Shown here: piece after piece, positions 16,783 to 25,378 of the stretch
Layout: each line of letters starts with the position of its first letter
Position numbering within the stretch: position 1 is the first letter of the stretch
Assembly (NCBI GenBank): GCA_913058495.1
Contig: CAJXQC010000013.1
Location: forward strand, 1 to 64,000
Length of the DNA: 64,000 nucleotides
Reading direction: 5' to 3'
Origin: an uncultured Balneola sp.
GTDB taxonomy: Bacteria > Bacteroidota > Rhodothermia > Balneolales > Balneolaceae
Made by a program: the position numbers and the translations under genes
Notes under the pieces: generated by a model
Told to the model about the DNA's origin: nothing
Seen by the model: the letters and a program-made list of their open reading frames with translations, nothing else
Databases searched by the model: none

Positions 16783-18714
16783 ATGCGTTATTTAATTCCG
16801 TTATTTTCTCTTTTTTTAGCTACTACTGTTTTTGGTCAAACAGACAATATTTTCCCTTCAGAAACGGGGGAAACTCTTATTAATAGCTTACAGGCTAATT
16901 ATTCTGTTACTAATCCCTTGGGATATAGTGGCGCTAGAGACCAAATGTATGGTTCTAACAACATCGATAATACAGATGGTACATTAACAGGCATATATTC
17001 CGGGTTTACGATTATGGTGGCTCAAAATACGAATACGGCTCGAAGCGAATCCTTTGATAAAGGAATAAATACCGAGCACACCTGGCCACAAGGAATGTTT
17101 GGTAGTGATGAACCTATGCGGGGTGACATTCATCATATTTTTCCTACTAGAATAGATGTAAACAGTGACAGAGGTAGCTTACCATTTGGAGAGAGCCCCG
17201 ACAATCAAACTACAAGATGGTATAGAAATTCATCGGAATTATCTTCAATTCCTACTTCCAATATTGATGAGTACAGCGAGTTATTAAGCGGTTCACTATT
17301 TGAAGTGCGTGAAGATCATAAAGGAAATACTGCACGCGCTATTTTTTACTTCTGGGCTATCTATCAAGATAGATCAAATGTTGCAGACGATGCAGGCTTC
17401 TTTAACGGAATGAAAGATGTTCTGCTTGCTTGGCACGACCTTGACCCTGTTGATCAGGCAGAAGTTGACAGAAGTCTTGGAGCAGAATCTGCTCAGGGTA
17501 ACCGTAACCCATTTGTGCATGATACAACCTTGGTAAGAAGAGCTTACTTTGGGGGTTCAGCAAACCCTGACCCTACCATCAGCAACCCGCTTAACGGGGA
17601 GATTGTGAATATTCAGAGTTCTGGTTTTACAGTTAATTATGATGACCAGGGACAGGAAAAATCAGTACAGTTTAATTATGATTCCGGTCTTTCAACAGAA
17701 GATCCAAACGGAGATCCATTTACGATGTCTGATTATGAAACTATAGCTGAAGCTTCTGTCAATTGGCAGGAAGATCAGGCATCAGCCAGCGGCAGTAAAG
17801 CAACTATGGTTACTGTGCAGGATTTCGGTGATTCTCCTCCTGATACAGTAATTGGTTCCGGATCATCTTCCAGTTTGATTCTGACAGGTATTTTTGACGG
17901 AACGCTTAGTGGCGGAACTCCAAAAGGTGTTGAACTATTTGCAACAGAAAATATCGAAGACCTGAGTTTTTATGGCATTGGTTCTGCTAATAATGGTGAC
18001 GGAAGTGATGGTGTAGAATTAACACTTTCGGGTTCTGTTGCTGAAGGTGAGTTCATTTATATAGCCACTGAAGAAAACAATTTTAATACTTGGTTTGGCC
18101 TTAATCCCGACATAGTAGACGATATGGCTGTTGCTATAAATGGCAACGATGCTATTGAGCTGTTCTATGACTCCACAAAAGCTTTTACCGGAAACGAACT
18201 GGTTGTAGATATTTTTGGAGAAACAAACGCCAGCGCTACTTCCTGGTCTTATACCAACGGATGGGCATACCGTAGTAGCTCCACTGGCCCTGATGGCAAT
18301 ACTTTTGCAGAAAGCAACTGGACGTATTCCGGTGACAATGCATATGAAGGAACTTCGAATAATGCCGATGCTAATAATCCAATGCCTGTAAAAAGCTTTG
18401 AGCCGGCTAACCCAACCGGTACCGAAGATGATGAGAGTATTAAGCTCCCCGAAACAATTAATTTGGCTCAGAACTACCCCAATCCGTTTAATCCAAGTAC
18501 TATAATTACTTATCAACTTGGAAGCTCTCAAAATGTAAGTTTAGTCGTTTATGATCAGCTTGGCAGAAGAGTTGCTTCGCTGCAGAACGGCCCAAGGAAC
18601 AGTGGTACTCATCAGGTTACTTTTGATGCAACAAATCTTAGTTCAGGAGTATACTTTTATCGTCTTACAACGGAATCATCAGTTTTGACAAAAAAAATGC
18701 TTTTGATCAAGTAG
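16783..18714 (+). CDS. secreted endonuclease I with lamin-tail-like domain and type IX secretion tail
   Basis: The 643-residue exported nuclease has a signal peptide (cleaved near TTVFGQ) and an endonuclease I (EndA/NucM) domain at about 20-260. The latter carries the His-metal signature NTEHTWPQ followed by RGDIHHIFPT and RNSSELS. A linker region precedes a lamin-tail-like beta domain (about 360-520; GTPKGVELFATENIEDLSFY). The C-terminal tail (about 560-643) begins NYPNPFNPSTIITYQL and ends GVYFYRL then a lysine-rich terminus, matching the T9SS type A sorting signal. It probably degrades extracellular DNA for nutrients at the surface. Confidence 0.93.
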   Translation: MRYLIPLFSLFLATTVFGQTDNIFPSETGETLINSLQANYSVTNPLGYSGARDQMYGSNNIDNTDGTLTGIYSGFTIMVAQNTNTARSESFDKGINTEHTWPQGMFGSDEPMRGDIHHIFPTRIDVNSDRGSLPFGESPDNQTTRWYRNSSELSSIPTSNIDEYSELLSGSLFEVREDHKGNTARAIFYFWAIYQDRSNVADDAGFFNGMKDVLLAWHDLDPVDQAEVDRSLGAESAQGNRNPFVHDTTLVRRAYFGGSANPDPTISNPLNGEIVNIQSSGFTVNYDDQGQEKSVQFNYDSGLSTEDPNGDPFTMSDYETIAEASVNWQEDQASASGSKATMVTVQDFGDSPPDTVIGSGSSSSLILTGIFDGTLSGGTPKGVELFATENIEDLSFYGIGSANNGDGSDGVELTLSGSVAEGEFIYIATEENNFNTWFGLNPDIVDDMAVAINGNDAIELFYDSTKAFTGNELVVDIFGETNASATSWSYTNGWAYRSSSTGPDGNTFAESNWTYSGDNAYEGTSNNADANNPMPVKSFEPANPTGTEDDESIKLPETINLAQNYPNPFNPSTIITYQLGSSQNVSLVVYDQLGRRVASLQNGPRNSGTHQVTFDATNLSSGVYFYRLTTESSVLTKKMLLIK

Positions 18715-18766
18715 GATATACGAGTACAACTACATTTTTTCGTCTGATTATTTGTACTATTGGAGC

Positions 18767-19897
18767 ATGAGAATTACTTCGCAGGAATTGCTTCATTTTA
18801 GAAATCATGTTAAAACCTCGGTTAACTGGGCTCCGCATCTTAATGTAATAACCGGACCAAATGGCGCGGGGAAAACCAGCCTGATCGATGCCATTCACTT
18901 TTTATGCATGTCCCGAAGCTTTGTATCTACAACTGATCAATATGTGATAAACAGTGACGAAAAATATTTCATGATCAAAGGGCATTTTGAAGGCAAGATT
19001 CGTTCTGAATTTGATGTAAGTTGCTCATACTCTCGTGGAGATGGAAAGAAGATTTTTGTAAATGACTCTCCATTAGACCGACTTTCTGATCTGATCGGTA
19101 TGGTTCCTGTTGTTGTTCTTGCTCCTGATGACAAAAAACTTACACTCGAAGGTCCGATTGAAAGGCGATCTTTTCTTGACTCTTTTATCAGTCAAATTTC
19201 GATATCGTATCTCCGGGATTTAATTGATTACCGAAAGGTTAGAAGACAACGGAATACTCTTTTAAAAGATTTTCAAGGCTCTGTTTCGGTATTAAAATCA
19301 TATTTAGAGCCCTGGGATATTCAACTTGTCGAAAGCGGGTCAAGAATAATAGCAGCTCGATTTGCTGTACTGGAAAACTTTAAGGCATACCTTGAAAGAG
19401 ATTATGCTATGATCTCAGGTATGGATCTTACAACCGGTCTCGAATATCAGACTTTTTGTGAACCTTCAGTCGATGCTCAGGATATTCAGATTCAGTACAA
19501 AAAAGTTCTTGAACAAACCATTGATAAAGAAATAGAAAGAGAACAAACGCTGACCGGCCCACATAAAGATGAAGTAATTTTTTATTTGGATGATTTTGAA
19601 CTTCGACGATTTGGGTCGCAGGGACAGCACAGATTATTCGCTCTTTCTCTGAAACTAGCTCAACTTCACTATTATTCTGATGAACTGGACGACCTTCCCA
19701 TTTTAATGCTGGACGATGTTTTCGGAGATCTTGATCTCAAAAAAACTGAGATCCTTCTTAATGCCTTGCAGGATCATGAAGGGCAAACTTTTATAACCTC
19801 CGCAAATCCGGTACCTTTCGAAGAATATGTCGATTTTGATGGGAATAGAAATAAATTCTTTTCTGTTAAGGATGGTGTAATTAAGGAAGAAGAATGA
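18767..19897 (+). CDS. recF: DNA replication and repair protein RecF
   Basis: RecF is an ABC/SMC-like ATPase that loads RecA at gapped DNA with RecOR. The 376-residue product has Walker A GPNGAGKTS (30-38), a signature-like FGSQGQHRLFALSLKLAQ and Walker B PILMLDDVFGDLD. The start at 18767 (MRITSQELLHFRNH) is preferred over an in-frame TTG five codons earlier, because RecF proteins begin at this strand. Its last four bases overlap the DciA-like gene. In many bacteria recF lies next to dnaA-dnaN; here it is 6.7 kb from dnaA. Confidence 0.96.
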   Translation: MRITSQELLHFRNHVKTSVNWAPHLNVITGPNGAGKTSLIDAIHFLCMSRSFVSTTDQYVINSDEKYFMIKGHFEGKIRSEFDVSCSYSRGDGKKIFVNDSPLDRLSDLIGMVPVVVLAPDDKKLTLEGPIERRSFLDSFISQISISYLRDLIDYRKVRRQRNTLLKDFQGSVSVLKSYLEPWDIQLVESGSRIIAARFAVLENFKAYLERDYAMISGMDLTTGLEYQTFCEPSVDAQDIQIQYKKVLEQTIDKEIEREQTLTGPHKDEVIFYLDDFELRRFGSQGQHRLFALSLKLAQLHYYSDELDDLPILMLDDVFGDLDLKKTEILLNALQDHEGQTFITSANPVPFEEYVDFDGNRNKFFSVKDGVIKEEE

Positions 19898-20187
19898 GAT
19901 TCGATACTCCAAAACCAATAAGTGATTCGCTCCAAAAATATTTGGATAAGTTTCCTCATAAAAAGAAACTCAGGCAAGGAATGGTATTGGCTGTTTGGGA
20001 AGAAGTTGTTGGTAAGCGTATCGCATCTCAGGTAACAGATATACATTTTGAATCAGGAAAACTGGTTGTTAAAGTATCCAATCAGGTTTGGAGACATGAA
20101 ATTCACGCCAATCGTTTTAGCATTGCAAAAAGGTTAAATACCAGAGTAAAAGCTCAAATAGTTGGTGATATCATTGTTCGAAGTTAG
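19894..20187 (+). CDS. DUF721 / DciA-like protein (probable helicase loader)
   Basis: A 97-residue DUF721-domain protein. The family includes DciA, which interacts with the replicative helicase DnaB in bacteria that lack DnaC/DnaI loaders. The KH-like core is visible: VLAVWEEVVGKRIASQV, then the strands TDIHFESGKLVVKVSNQVW and a terminal helix with RLNT. The start overlaps the recF stop by four bases (ATGA), so it is co-translated with a replication/repair gene, which supports the role. No extra N-terminal helicase-binding helix region is obvious beyond the domain. Confidence 0.82.
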   Translation: MRFDTPKPISDSLQKYLDKFPHKKKLRQGMVLAVWEEVVGKRIASQVTDIHFESGKLVVKVSNQVWRHEIHANRFSIAKRLNTRVKAQIVGDIIVRS

Positions 20188-20221
20188 TTGAATAAGGGCG
20201 AGTTCAAATCTATATTAACTT

Positions 20222-21235
20222 ATGGCTGATAATTCCTATCAAAATATTAAAGAGCGTATACTTTCTTATGTAAAGAAAGGAACAAAACCGGGCGAGGATG
20301 ACGATGGCAATAAGATCGTAACCAAAGAAAGCGCCTTGGTATTTGTATTCGCATATTTAATTGCCATAAGTTTGTGGTTCGCTGTTAATCTGAACGGCAT
20401 TTTCAATATCAGCGTAAATATGCCTTTGGAGATAGGAGATATACCCGCTGATCTCGCCCTTACAGATAATCTGCCTGAATACGTTGAAGTGAGCTTATCG
20501 GGAACGGCATTACCTCTTATAAATTTGTACAATAATCCTCCGACCATACCAATCGATGTGGACGAATCGGAAGTGAATTTATTTAATCAGATTCGTCAAC
20601 AAATGAATTCCTATCAGGAGGTCGAGGTCTCAAAAGTTGAGCCTATTCTGATCTCAGTAAATCTTGAACAGAAAATTACAAAGAAAGTCCCCATTAAATT
20701 AAACTGGGATCTTAGTTTTGAACCTCGGTTTGGCTTAATAAGTAACCCGATGATCTCTCCGGACAGCATTACAATAACCGGTGCTGCGTCTCAAATAGCT
20801 CCCATTACTGAATGGGCGATCAATGATACATTAAAGCTTTCCGGTATTAAAGATGATATTTCTCAGGTTATTCCGGTCACCAATACCAATCCTCTTATGG
20901 AGGTTTCTCTGGATGAGATTTCTTTAACTGCGGATGTATCTGAGTTTACAGAAAATGAGGTAAGTGTTTATATAAGAACACGAAACCTTCCCCGAGGACA
21001 AAACATCACATACAATCCTTCTTCTATCGTGATTAAATATGATGTTCCACTAGAACAGTTTTCTGAAATCCAGAATGAAACTCCTTATGTAGTTTACGTT
21101 CCCTATCGTAAAATTCAGGAAGACCAAACCGGTTTTGTAACTCCGGATATTGAATTAGTAGCGACCAAATATGCATTGAAGATCAGGAGCTTCCAGCCCA
21201 AAGCAGTCGCTTATTTTAGTGTGGTGGATCAGTAA
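20222..21235 (+). CDS. YbbR-domain membrane protein (CdaR-like)
   Basis: A 337-residue protein with a short cytoplasmic head, one membrane helix (about 38-56; LVFVFAYLIAISLWFAV) and an extracytoplasmic region made of tandem YbbR-like beta units (about 65-335). The repeated pattern PxxIxVxGxxxxL is seen in YVEVSLSGTAL and SITITGAASQIA. In Firmicutes YbbR/CdaR regulates the diadenylate cyclase CdaA; no cdaA is in this window. It follows the DciA-like gene by 34 bases and converges on ispH with 7 bases between stops. Confidence 0.85.
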   Translation: MADNSYQNIKERILSYVKKGTKPGEDDDGNKIVTKESALVFVFAYLIAISLWFAVNLNGIFNISVNMPLEIGDIPADLALTDNLPEYVEVSLSGTALPLINLYNNPPTIPIDVDESEVNLFNQIRQQMNSYQEVEVSKVEPILISVNLEQKITKKVPIKLNWDLSFEPRFGLISNPMISPDSITITGAASQIAPITEWAINDTLKLSGIKDDISQVIPVTNTNPLMEVSLDEISLTADVSEFTENEVSVYIRTRNLPRGQNITYNPSSIVIKYDVPLEQFSEIQNETPYVVYVPYRKIQEDQTGFVTPDIELVATKYALKIRSFQPKAVAYFSVVDQ

Positions 21236-21242
21236 AAAGTTA

Positions 21243-22493
21243 TTAGCTAATAGCTGACAGCTTTTTATCAAAAGGCTCTATTACTTCGTCAACTTCTTTC
21301 ACACCCTCAAAGAATTCCAACACCCGAAGCATCACCTCATCAACCAGAACATCAGGGCAGGAAGCGCCGGAAGTTAGTGCTACTTTCAGCGGTGACTTAT
21401 CGTTTGGAAGCCAGTTGCTGGTCTCAAGTATTTCTTTTTTCCACTGATCGAAATGAGCTATTTCATTTTCTGACTTTATTTCTCCGGCATCGCGAACATG
21501 GAAAGTTGGGAAGGAATGTTCCAGAATTTCGACTAGGTGCATGGTGTTTGACGAATTATATCCTCCCACAACCAAAGCGATGTCAGCATCCGTTTCAGCT
21601 AGTGCTAATGTCGCCGATTGATTTTCATTGGTTGCATAGCAAAGGGTATCAGATGTGTCAGCAAAATGATTCAGAATATCAGACTCGCCATAAAGTTTGA
21701 TTGCAGCTTCTTTCAGAATATCCATTACTTCCTGCGTTTCTGTAGCAAGCATGGTGGTTTGATTGATTACTCCAAAGCGCTTCAAGTCCGTATATGGATC
21801 AAAGTTTGGAGTAGATTTATGTCCAAAATACTTTTCAAAATCTGACAACGGTCGGTCTTTAGTCATGATCTCAGCTAAGATCTCAGCTTCATCTGGACTC
21901 AAAACCACAACCACTTCAGAATGCTCAGCGCTGTGCGAAAATGTAGCTCGGGTTTCTTCGTGTTCGTGCTTACCGTGAACTACTAAGCTGTATTCCTTTT
22001 TACCCAGTTGCTTCCCTCTCTTCCAGACTTTCTCTACAAACGGACATGTTGTATTAAACTCATATGGATCAATCCCAACCTTTTGAAGTTCATTCTGAAT
22101 TTCAACGGTGGTACCAAAAGCAGGCACTATAACGATATCTTCGGACTTTAGAGAAGCAATCGGAATTCGTTCAGTACCGTCCGTATCAAATAAGAACTTC
22201 ACTCCCTTTTTTAGTAAATCTTCATTCACTGTTGGGTTATGGATCATCTCGCTTAGCAAATAGATATTCTTATCTGAATTTTCTTCTACCGCCCGATATG
22301 CTATATCTATTGCGTTCTCCACTCCGTAACAAAATCCGAAAAACCTTGGAATCAAAAACTGAACAGGACCAAAATCCAACACGGTCGGCTCAAGGTCTTT
22401 CTTCATTGGATCGGTTATTTTAGTCGCCTCTTTAACCTTTCGGATAACCGGCGATTTGTACATCTCTGGAATTTGGAATTTTTTTCTGGCCAT
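21243..22493 (-). CDS. ispH: 4-hydroxy-3-methylbut-2-enyl diphosphate reductase (long form)
   Basis: IspH makes IPP and DMAPP in the last step of the MEP pathway with a [4Fe-4S] cluster. The three cluster cysteines are C55 (FGFCYGVENA), C150 (NTTCPFVEKVW) and C379 (SGASCPDVLVDEVM). Substrate residues appear in SEMIHNPTVN and VHGKHEHEETRATFSH. At 416 residues it is about 100 longer than the E. coli enzyme, with a 45-residue N-terminal lead and extra internal segments, as in the longer cyanobacterial/plant-like and Bacteroidota forms. It is transcribed alone. Confidence 0.95.
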   Translation of the reverse strand: MARKKFQIPEMYKSPVIRKVKEATKITDPMKKDLEPTVLDFGPVQFLIPRFFGFCYGVENAIDIAYRAVEENSDKNIYLLSEMIHNPTVNEDLLKKGVKFLFDTDGTERIPIASLKSEDIVIVPAFGTTVEIQNELQKVGIDPYEFNTTCPFVEKVWKRGKQLGKKEYSLVVHGKHEHEETRATFSHSAEHSEVVVVLSPDEAEILAEIMTKDRPLSDFEKYFGHKSTPNFDPYTDLKRFGVINQTTMLATETQEVMDILKEAAIKLYGESDILNHFADTSDTLCYATNENQSATLALAETDADIALVVGGYNSSNTMHLVEILEHSFPTFHVRDAGEIKSENEIAHFDQWKKEILETSNWLPNDKSPLKVALTSGASCPDVLVDEVMLRVLEFFEGVKEVDEVIEPFDKKLSAIS

Positions 22494-22564
22494 GCGTCAA
22501 ATATAAGAAGGTATCAGGCAAACATCAGTGTTATGGAATCCGTTTCAGAACAAATTTTAAACAT

Positions 22565-22596
22565 AAAAAAAGCCCGATAGTTTTCTACCGGGCTTT
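22565..22596 (-). terminator. rho-independent terminator of the DsbA-like gene
   Basis: On the minus strand AAAGCCCG-G-TAG and CTA-T-CGGGCTTT pair around AAAA and are followed by a run of seven T. It lies just after the stop of the DsbA-like gene at 22612. Confidence 0.85.
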
Positions 22597-22611
22597 ACAA
22601 ATTGTTTTTGA

Positions 22612-23181
22612 TCAGTACTTCATTCTGGATTCGATCATTGCTTTAAATCCTGCATAGTTTTGAGGTAAACGCTCAACTTTTTTCCCATCAATAAAAAATG
22701 TAGGAGTTGAATTCACGCCCAGGGCTGTACCTTCTCTTTTATCTGCAAGTACACGCCGATTCAATCTGGCTGAATTCATGTCTTGTTCAAATTTATCCAT
22801 ATCAAGATCCAAATCCTTAGCATAGCCAATAAAAATAGCTTTTGCATTTCCTCTGCTCCATTGCTCCTGACCTGTAAACAACATTTCGTGCATTTCAATA
22901 AATTTACCTTGTTCACGAGCGGCTTCAGCTGCTCTTGCAGCCAAATCTGCATGCTGGTGCATTCTCAACGGATAATTTTTATAGATAACTTCTATACGGT
23001 CACCAAAGTCTTTTTTAGCCTGGTTTAGCATCTGTCCATAAAATTTACAAGCAGGACATTGATAGTCACTGAATTTCGTGATTTTGAGCACGGGTAAGTC
23101 CGGCATTTCCCTGTCCTGAGCATTTGCAAAGTTTATGGTAGCTAAACCCAGCATCAGGGTAAAAAATAATACTTTCTTCAT
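22612..23181 (-). CDS. exported DsbA-family thiol oxidoreductase
   Basis: A 189-residue periplasmic thioredoxin-fold protein with a signal peptide (MKKVLFFTLMLGLATINFANAQ-like). The redox motif is CPAC at C42-C45 in KFSDYQCPACKFYGQML, a helical insertion is seen, and the cis-proline loop is VNSTPTFFIDG. It matches the DSBA-like/BdbD/DsbG type that oxidises or isomerises disulfides. The start at 23181 is preferred because the 14 codons upstream would precede a proper signal peptide. It follows the cysteine desulfurase by 47 bases on the same strand; no DsbB is nearby. Confidence 0.88.
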   Translation of the reverse strand: MKKVLFFTLMLGLATINFANAQDREMPDLPVLKITKFSDYQCPACKFYGQMLNQAKKDFGDRIEVIYKNYPLRMHQHADLAARAAEAAREQGKFIEMHEMLFTGQEQWSRGNAKAIFIGYAKDLDLDMDKFEQDMNSARLNRRVLADKREGTALGVNSTPTFFIDGKKVERLPQNYAGFKAMIESRMKY

Positions 23182-23228
23182 GTCGATGGTTTTTTTCAAA
23201 TTTTCAGCTGTGTAACGAAACATCTTGA

Positions 23229-24368
23229 TTAAAATTTCGCTTTAGCAAAATGACGTTTTAAGATAGTGTCTATTTTTTCAATTATCACATCAATTTGATC
23301 TTCTGTATTTTTTTTTCCAAATGATAATCGTACAAATTCTCTTGCTTCCTCATCCGATCTCCCCATGGCTTTCATTGTTCTATTGGGTTTGTCCGACCCA
23401 ACCTGACAAGCACTCCCTGTTGAGATAGCCAGTCCCGCTTGTGAGCATTCCAGCATCAAAAACTGACCTTCCATCCCTTTAAACCTTATCCCAAGAATAT
23501 TAGGCAACTTGTTTTCAGATGAACCTTCATCCGTAAACTCTATTCCTGTTTCTTCCAGCTTTTCCATCAATTTAGATCTCAGCATAGTCAATCTGATATG
23601 CTCATCTGTTCTTTCTGTATAATTGAGCTTAGCTGCCGTAGCAAAAGCCGCAATTCCCGCAACATTTTGTGTTCCGGCTTTCAACCCTTTTTCCTGAGAT
23701 GTTCCGGGTATTTCAGGTTTTGAGTCAATGGTTTTGTTTAAATAAAAAGCTCCCACACCTTTCGGACCATACACTTTATGCGATGATACTGAGAGAGCGT
23801 CTGTCCATCTTGCTTCTATCCCTAGTTTGCAAAAAGTCTGAACGCAATCGGAATGAAAAAATACACCGTGTTGCTTTGAAAGTTTTCCAATAGCTTCCAG
23901 ATCCTGAATTACACCTGTTTCAGAATTTGCGTGCTGAATTGATATCAATGCCGTCTCATCTGTTATCAGCTTGCTTAATTCATCTATCGAAATCATACCG
24001 GAAGAATTCACTCCTATTTTTGAAACTCTGTAGCCTGTACGCTCTAACTCATCAAATAGATTTCTTACCGAAGAATGCTCAACATCTGAAGTTATAATAT
24101 GATTTCTGGAAGTATCAGAAGCACTAAGCAGTGCCTTAATCGCAAGTTGATTCGACTCTGACCCGCCACCGGTAAAGATAATCTCTTCAGCTTCAGCCTG
24201 AATAATTTTAGCGATCGTTCGCCTACCGGCATCCAATAACTGTTTGGCCTCAGCACCAATGTCATGAAGGCTACTTGGATTGCCATAATAATGTTTAGAA
24301 ACATTCACTAGTACCTCAAGAGCGGTATCGTGAATAGGAGTTGTAGCTGCGTGATCCAGGTAAATCAT
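23229..24368 (-). CDS. cysteine desulfurase (NifS/IscS-like)
   Basis: This PLP enzyme takes sulfur from L-cysteine for Fe-S clusters, thiamin or tRNA thiolation. The 379-residue chain opens MIYLDHAATTP. The pyridoxal lysine is K198 in SVSSHKVYGPKG and the persulfide cysteine C321 in STGSACQVGSDKPN. The Cys loop resembles group I (NifS/IscS). No iscU or other Fe-S assembly gene is adjacent. It is divergent from nadC; since NadA needs a [4Fe-4S] cluster, a NAD-linked NifS role (as in Bacillus nad loci) is plausible. Confidence 0.92.
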   Translation of the reverse strand: MIYLDHAATTPIHDTALEVLVNVSKHYYGNPSSLHDIGAEAKQLLDAGRRTIAKIIQAEAEEIIFTGGGSESNQLAIKALLSASDTSRNHIITSDVEHSSVRNLFDELERTGYRVSKIGVNSSGMISIDELSKLITDETALISIQHANSETGVIQDLEAIGKLSKQHGVFFHSDCVQTFCKLGIEARWTDALSVSSHKVYGPKGVGAFYLNKTIDSKPEIPGTSQEKGLKAGTQNVAGIAAFATAAKLNYTERTDEHIRLTMLRSKLMEKLEETGIEFTDEGSSENKLPNILGIRFKGMEGQFLMLECSQAGLAISTGSACQVGSDKPNRTMKAMGRSDEEAREFVRLSFGKKNTEDQIDVIIEKIDTILKRHFAKAKF

Positions 24369-24394
24369 AAATCGTTCTTTTTCAAGAAATGCTG

Positions 24395-24402
24395 TATCTT
24401 TA
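24395..24402 (+). promoter_or_regulatory. candidate -7 box TATCTTTA before nadC
   Basis: TATCTTTA is one base from the Bacteroidota TAnnTTTG element and lies 42 bases before nadC in the 76-base gap shared with the divergent cysteine desulfurase. No clear -33 motif is seen. Confidence 0.3.
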
Positions 24403-24444
24403 TTGTCTTAATAAAATACCTAAAAATCTGAGGCTTTTACAGCC

Positions 24445-25278
24445 ATGATCTCTATTCATTTTAAAGAAATTATTGAAAGCGCTCTTCGCGAAGATATCGG
24501 TATGGGAGATCTTACTTCTAAATCGATTTTTGATGCTGATCATTACTCAAAAGGTACATTTATTGCAAAAGCTGAAGGCACCTTATCCGGGCTTGAAGTT
24601 TTACAAATAGCTTATAATTTTTTGGAAGAGGATGTAAACGTAAATCTTCTGAAAAAAGATGGGGACTCCGTAGATATCAAAGAGAGAATTGCTGAAGTAG
24701 AAGGACCTACACAGGTTTTACTTTCTGCTGAGAGAGTAATTCTTAATTTAGTTCAACATTTGTCCGGTATTGCTACATCCACTGCTGAAGTTATACGATT
24801 TTTGGATGATCCAACGATAGAAATTGTTGATACCAGAAAAACTTTGCCCGGACTCAGAGTACTCCAAAAATATGCTGTAACCTGCGGGGGTGGCAAAAAT
24901 CACCGATTCAGATTGGATGACGGAGTTATGATCAAAGACAATCACATAAAAGCAGCCGGAAGTATTACTAAAGCTGTTGAGTTGGTACGTTCTAATATCG
25001 GTCATATGGTAAAGATTGAAGTAGAAACGGAATCTGAAGATCAAGTGTTGGAAGCTGTAACAGCTAAAGCAGATGTAATTATGCTGGATAACCGAACACC
25101 TAAAGAGATCAAAGAATTGGTCAAGCTGATTCCTGATGAAATTTTAGTTGAAGTTTCAGGGGGAATTACGCCCAATACGATAAGCAGTTTTAAAGACTGC
25201 GGAGCTGATGTAATTTCATTAGGTTGGCTAACGCATTCTGTAAAAGCAATGGATATAAGTTTTAATTTGAATACTTAA
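24445..25278 (+). CDS. nadC: nicotinate-nucleotide pyrophosphorylase (quinolinate phosphoribosyltransferase)
   Basis: NadC turns quinolinate and PRPP into nicotinate mononucleotide in de novo NAD synthesis. The 277-residue protein opens with ALREDIGMGDLTSKSIF. It carries AERVILNLVQHLSGIAT, the substrate arginine segment VDTRKTLPGLRVLQKYAV, the GGGKNHRFRLDDGVMIKDNH stretch and the barrel segment VSGGI near the C-terminus. It precedes nadA by 100 bases on the same strand, the gap being filled by a repeat hairpin. Confidence 0.97.
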   Translation: MISIHFKEIIESALREDIGMGDLTSKSIFDADHYSKGTFIAKAEGTLSGLEVLQIAYNFLEEDVNVNLLKKDGDSVDIKERIAEVEGPTQVLLSAERVILNLVQHLSGIATSTAEVIRFLDDPTIEIVDTRKTLPGLRVLQKYAVTCGGGKNHRFRLDDGVMIKDNHIKAAGSITKAVELVRSNIGHMVKIEVETESEDQVLEAVTAKADVIMLDNRTPKEIKELVKLIPDEILVEVSGGITPNTISSFKDCGADVISLGWLTHSVKAMDISFNLNT

Positions 25279-25285
25279 GATCAGT

Positions 25286-25362
25286 CACAAAAACACAAGC
25301 GCACGAATTCTTTTGATAATTAAGAAGATTTATAAATCCTTTCGTGTTTTAGAGTTTTTGTG
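25286..25362. repeat. hairpin-forming dispersed repeat between nadC and nadA
   Basis: CACAAAAAC (25286-25294) pairs with GTTTTTGTG (25354-25362), and the inner CACGAA (25302-25307) with TTCGTG (25341-25346). The CGTGTTTTAGAGTTTTTGTGG wording is of the kind found in dispersed intergenic repeats. It may end or attenuate the nadC transcript before nadA. Confidence 0.55.
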
Positions 25363-25378
25363 GCGTTATTTTTAAACC

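Noticed and set aside
18019-18531. 170-codon minus-strand open frame
   Set aside because: It is the antisense shadow of the secreted endonuclease; no start context or family pattern.
21236-21260. TATTAGCTAATA palindrome between YbbR and ispH
   Set aside because: It is a 12-base palindrome covering the ispH C-terminal codons and stop; too short and AT-rich to call a terminator.
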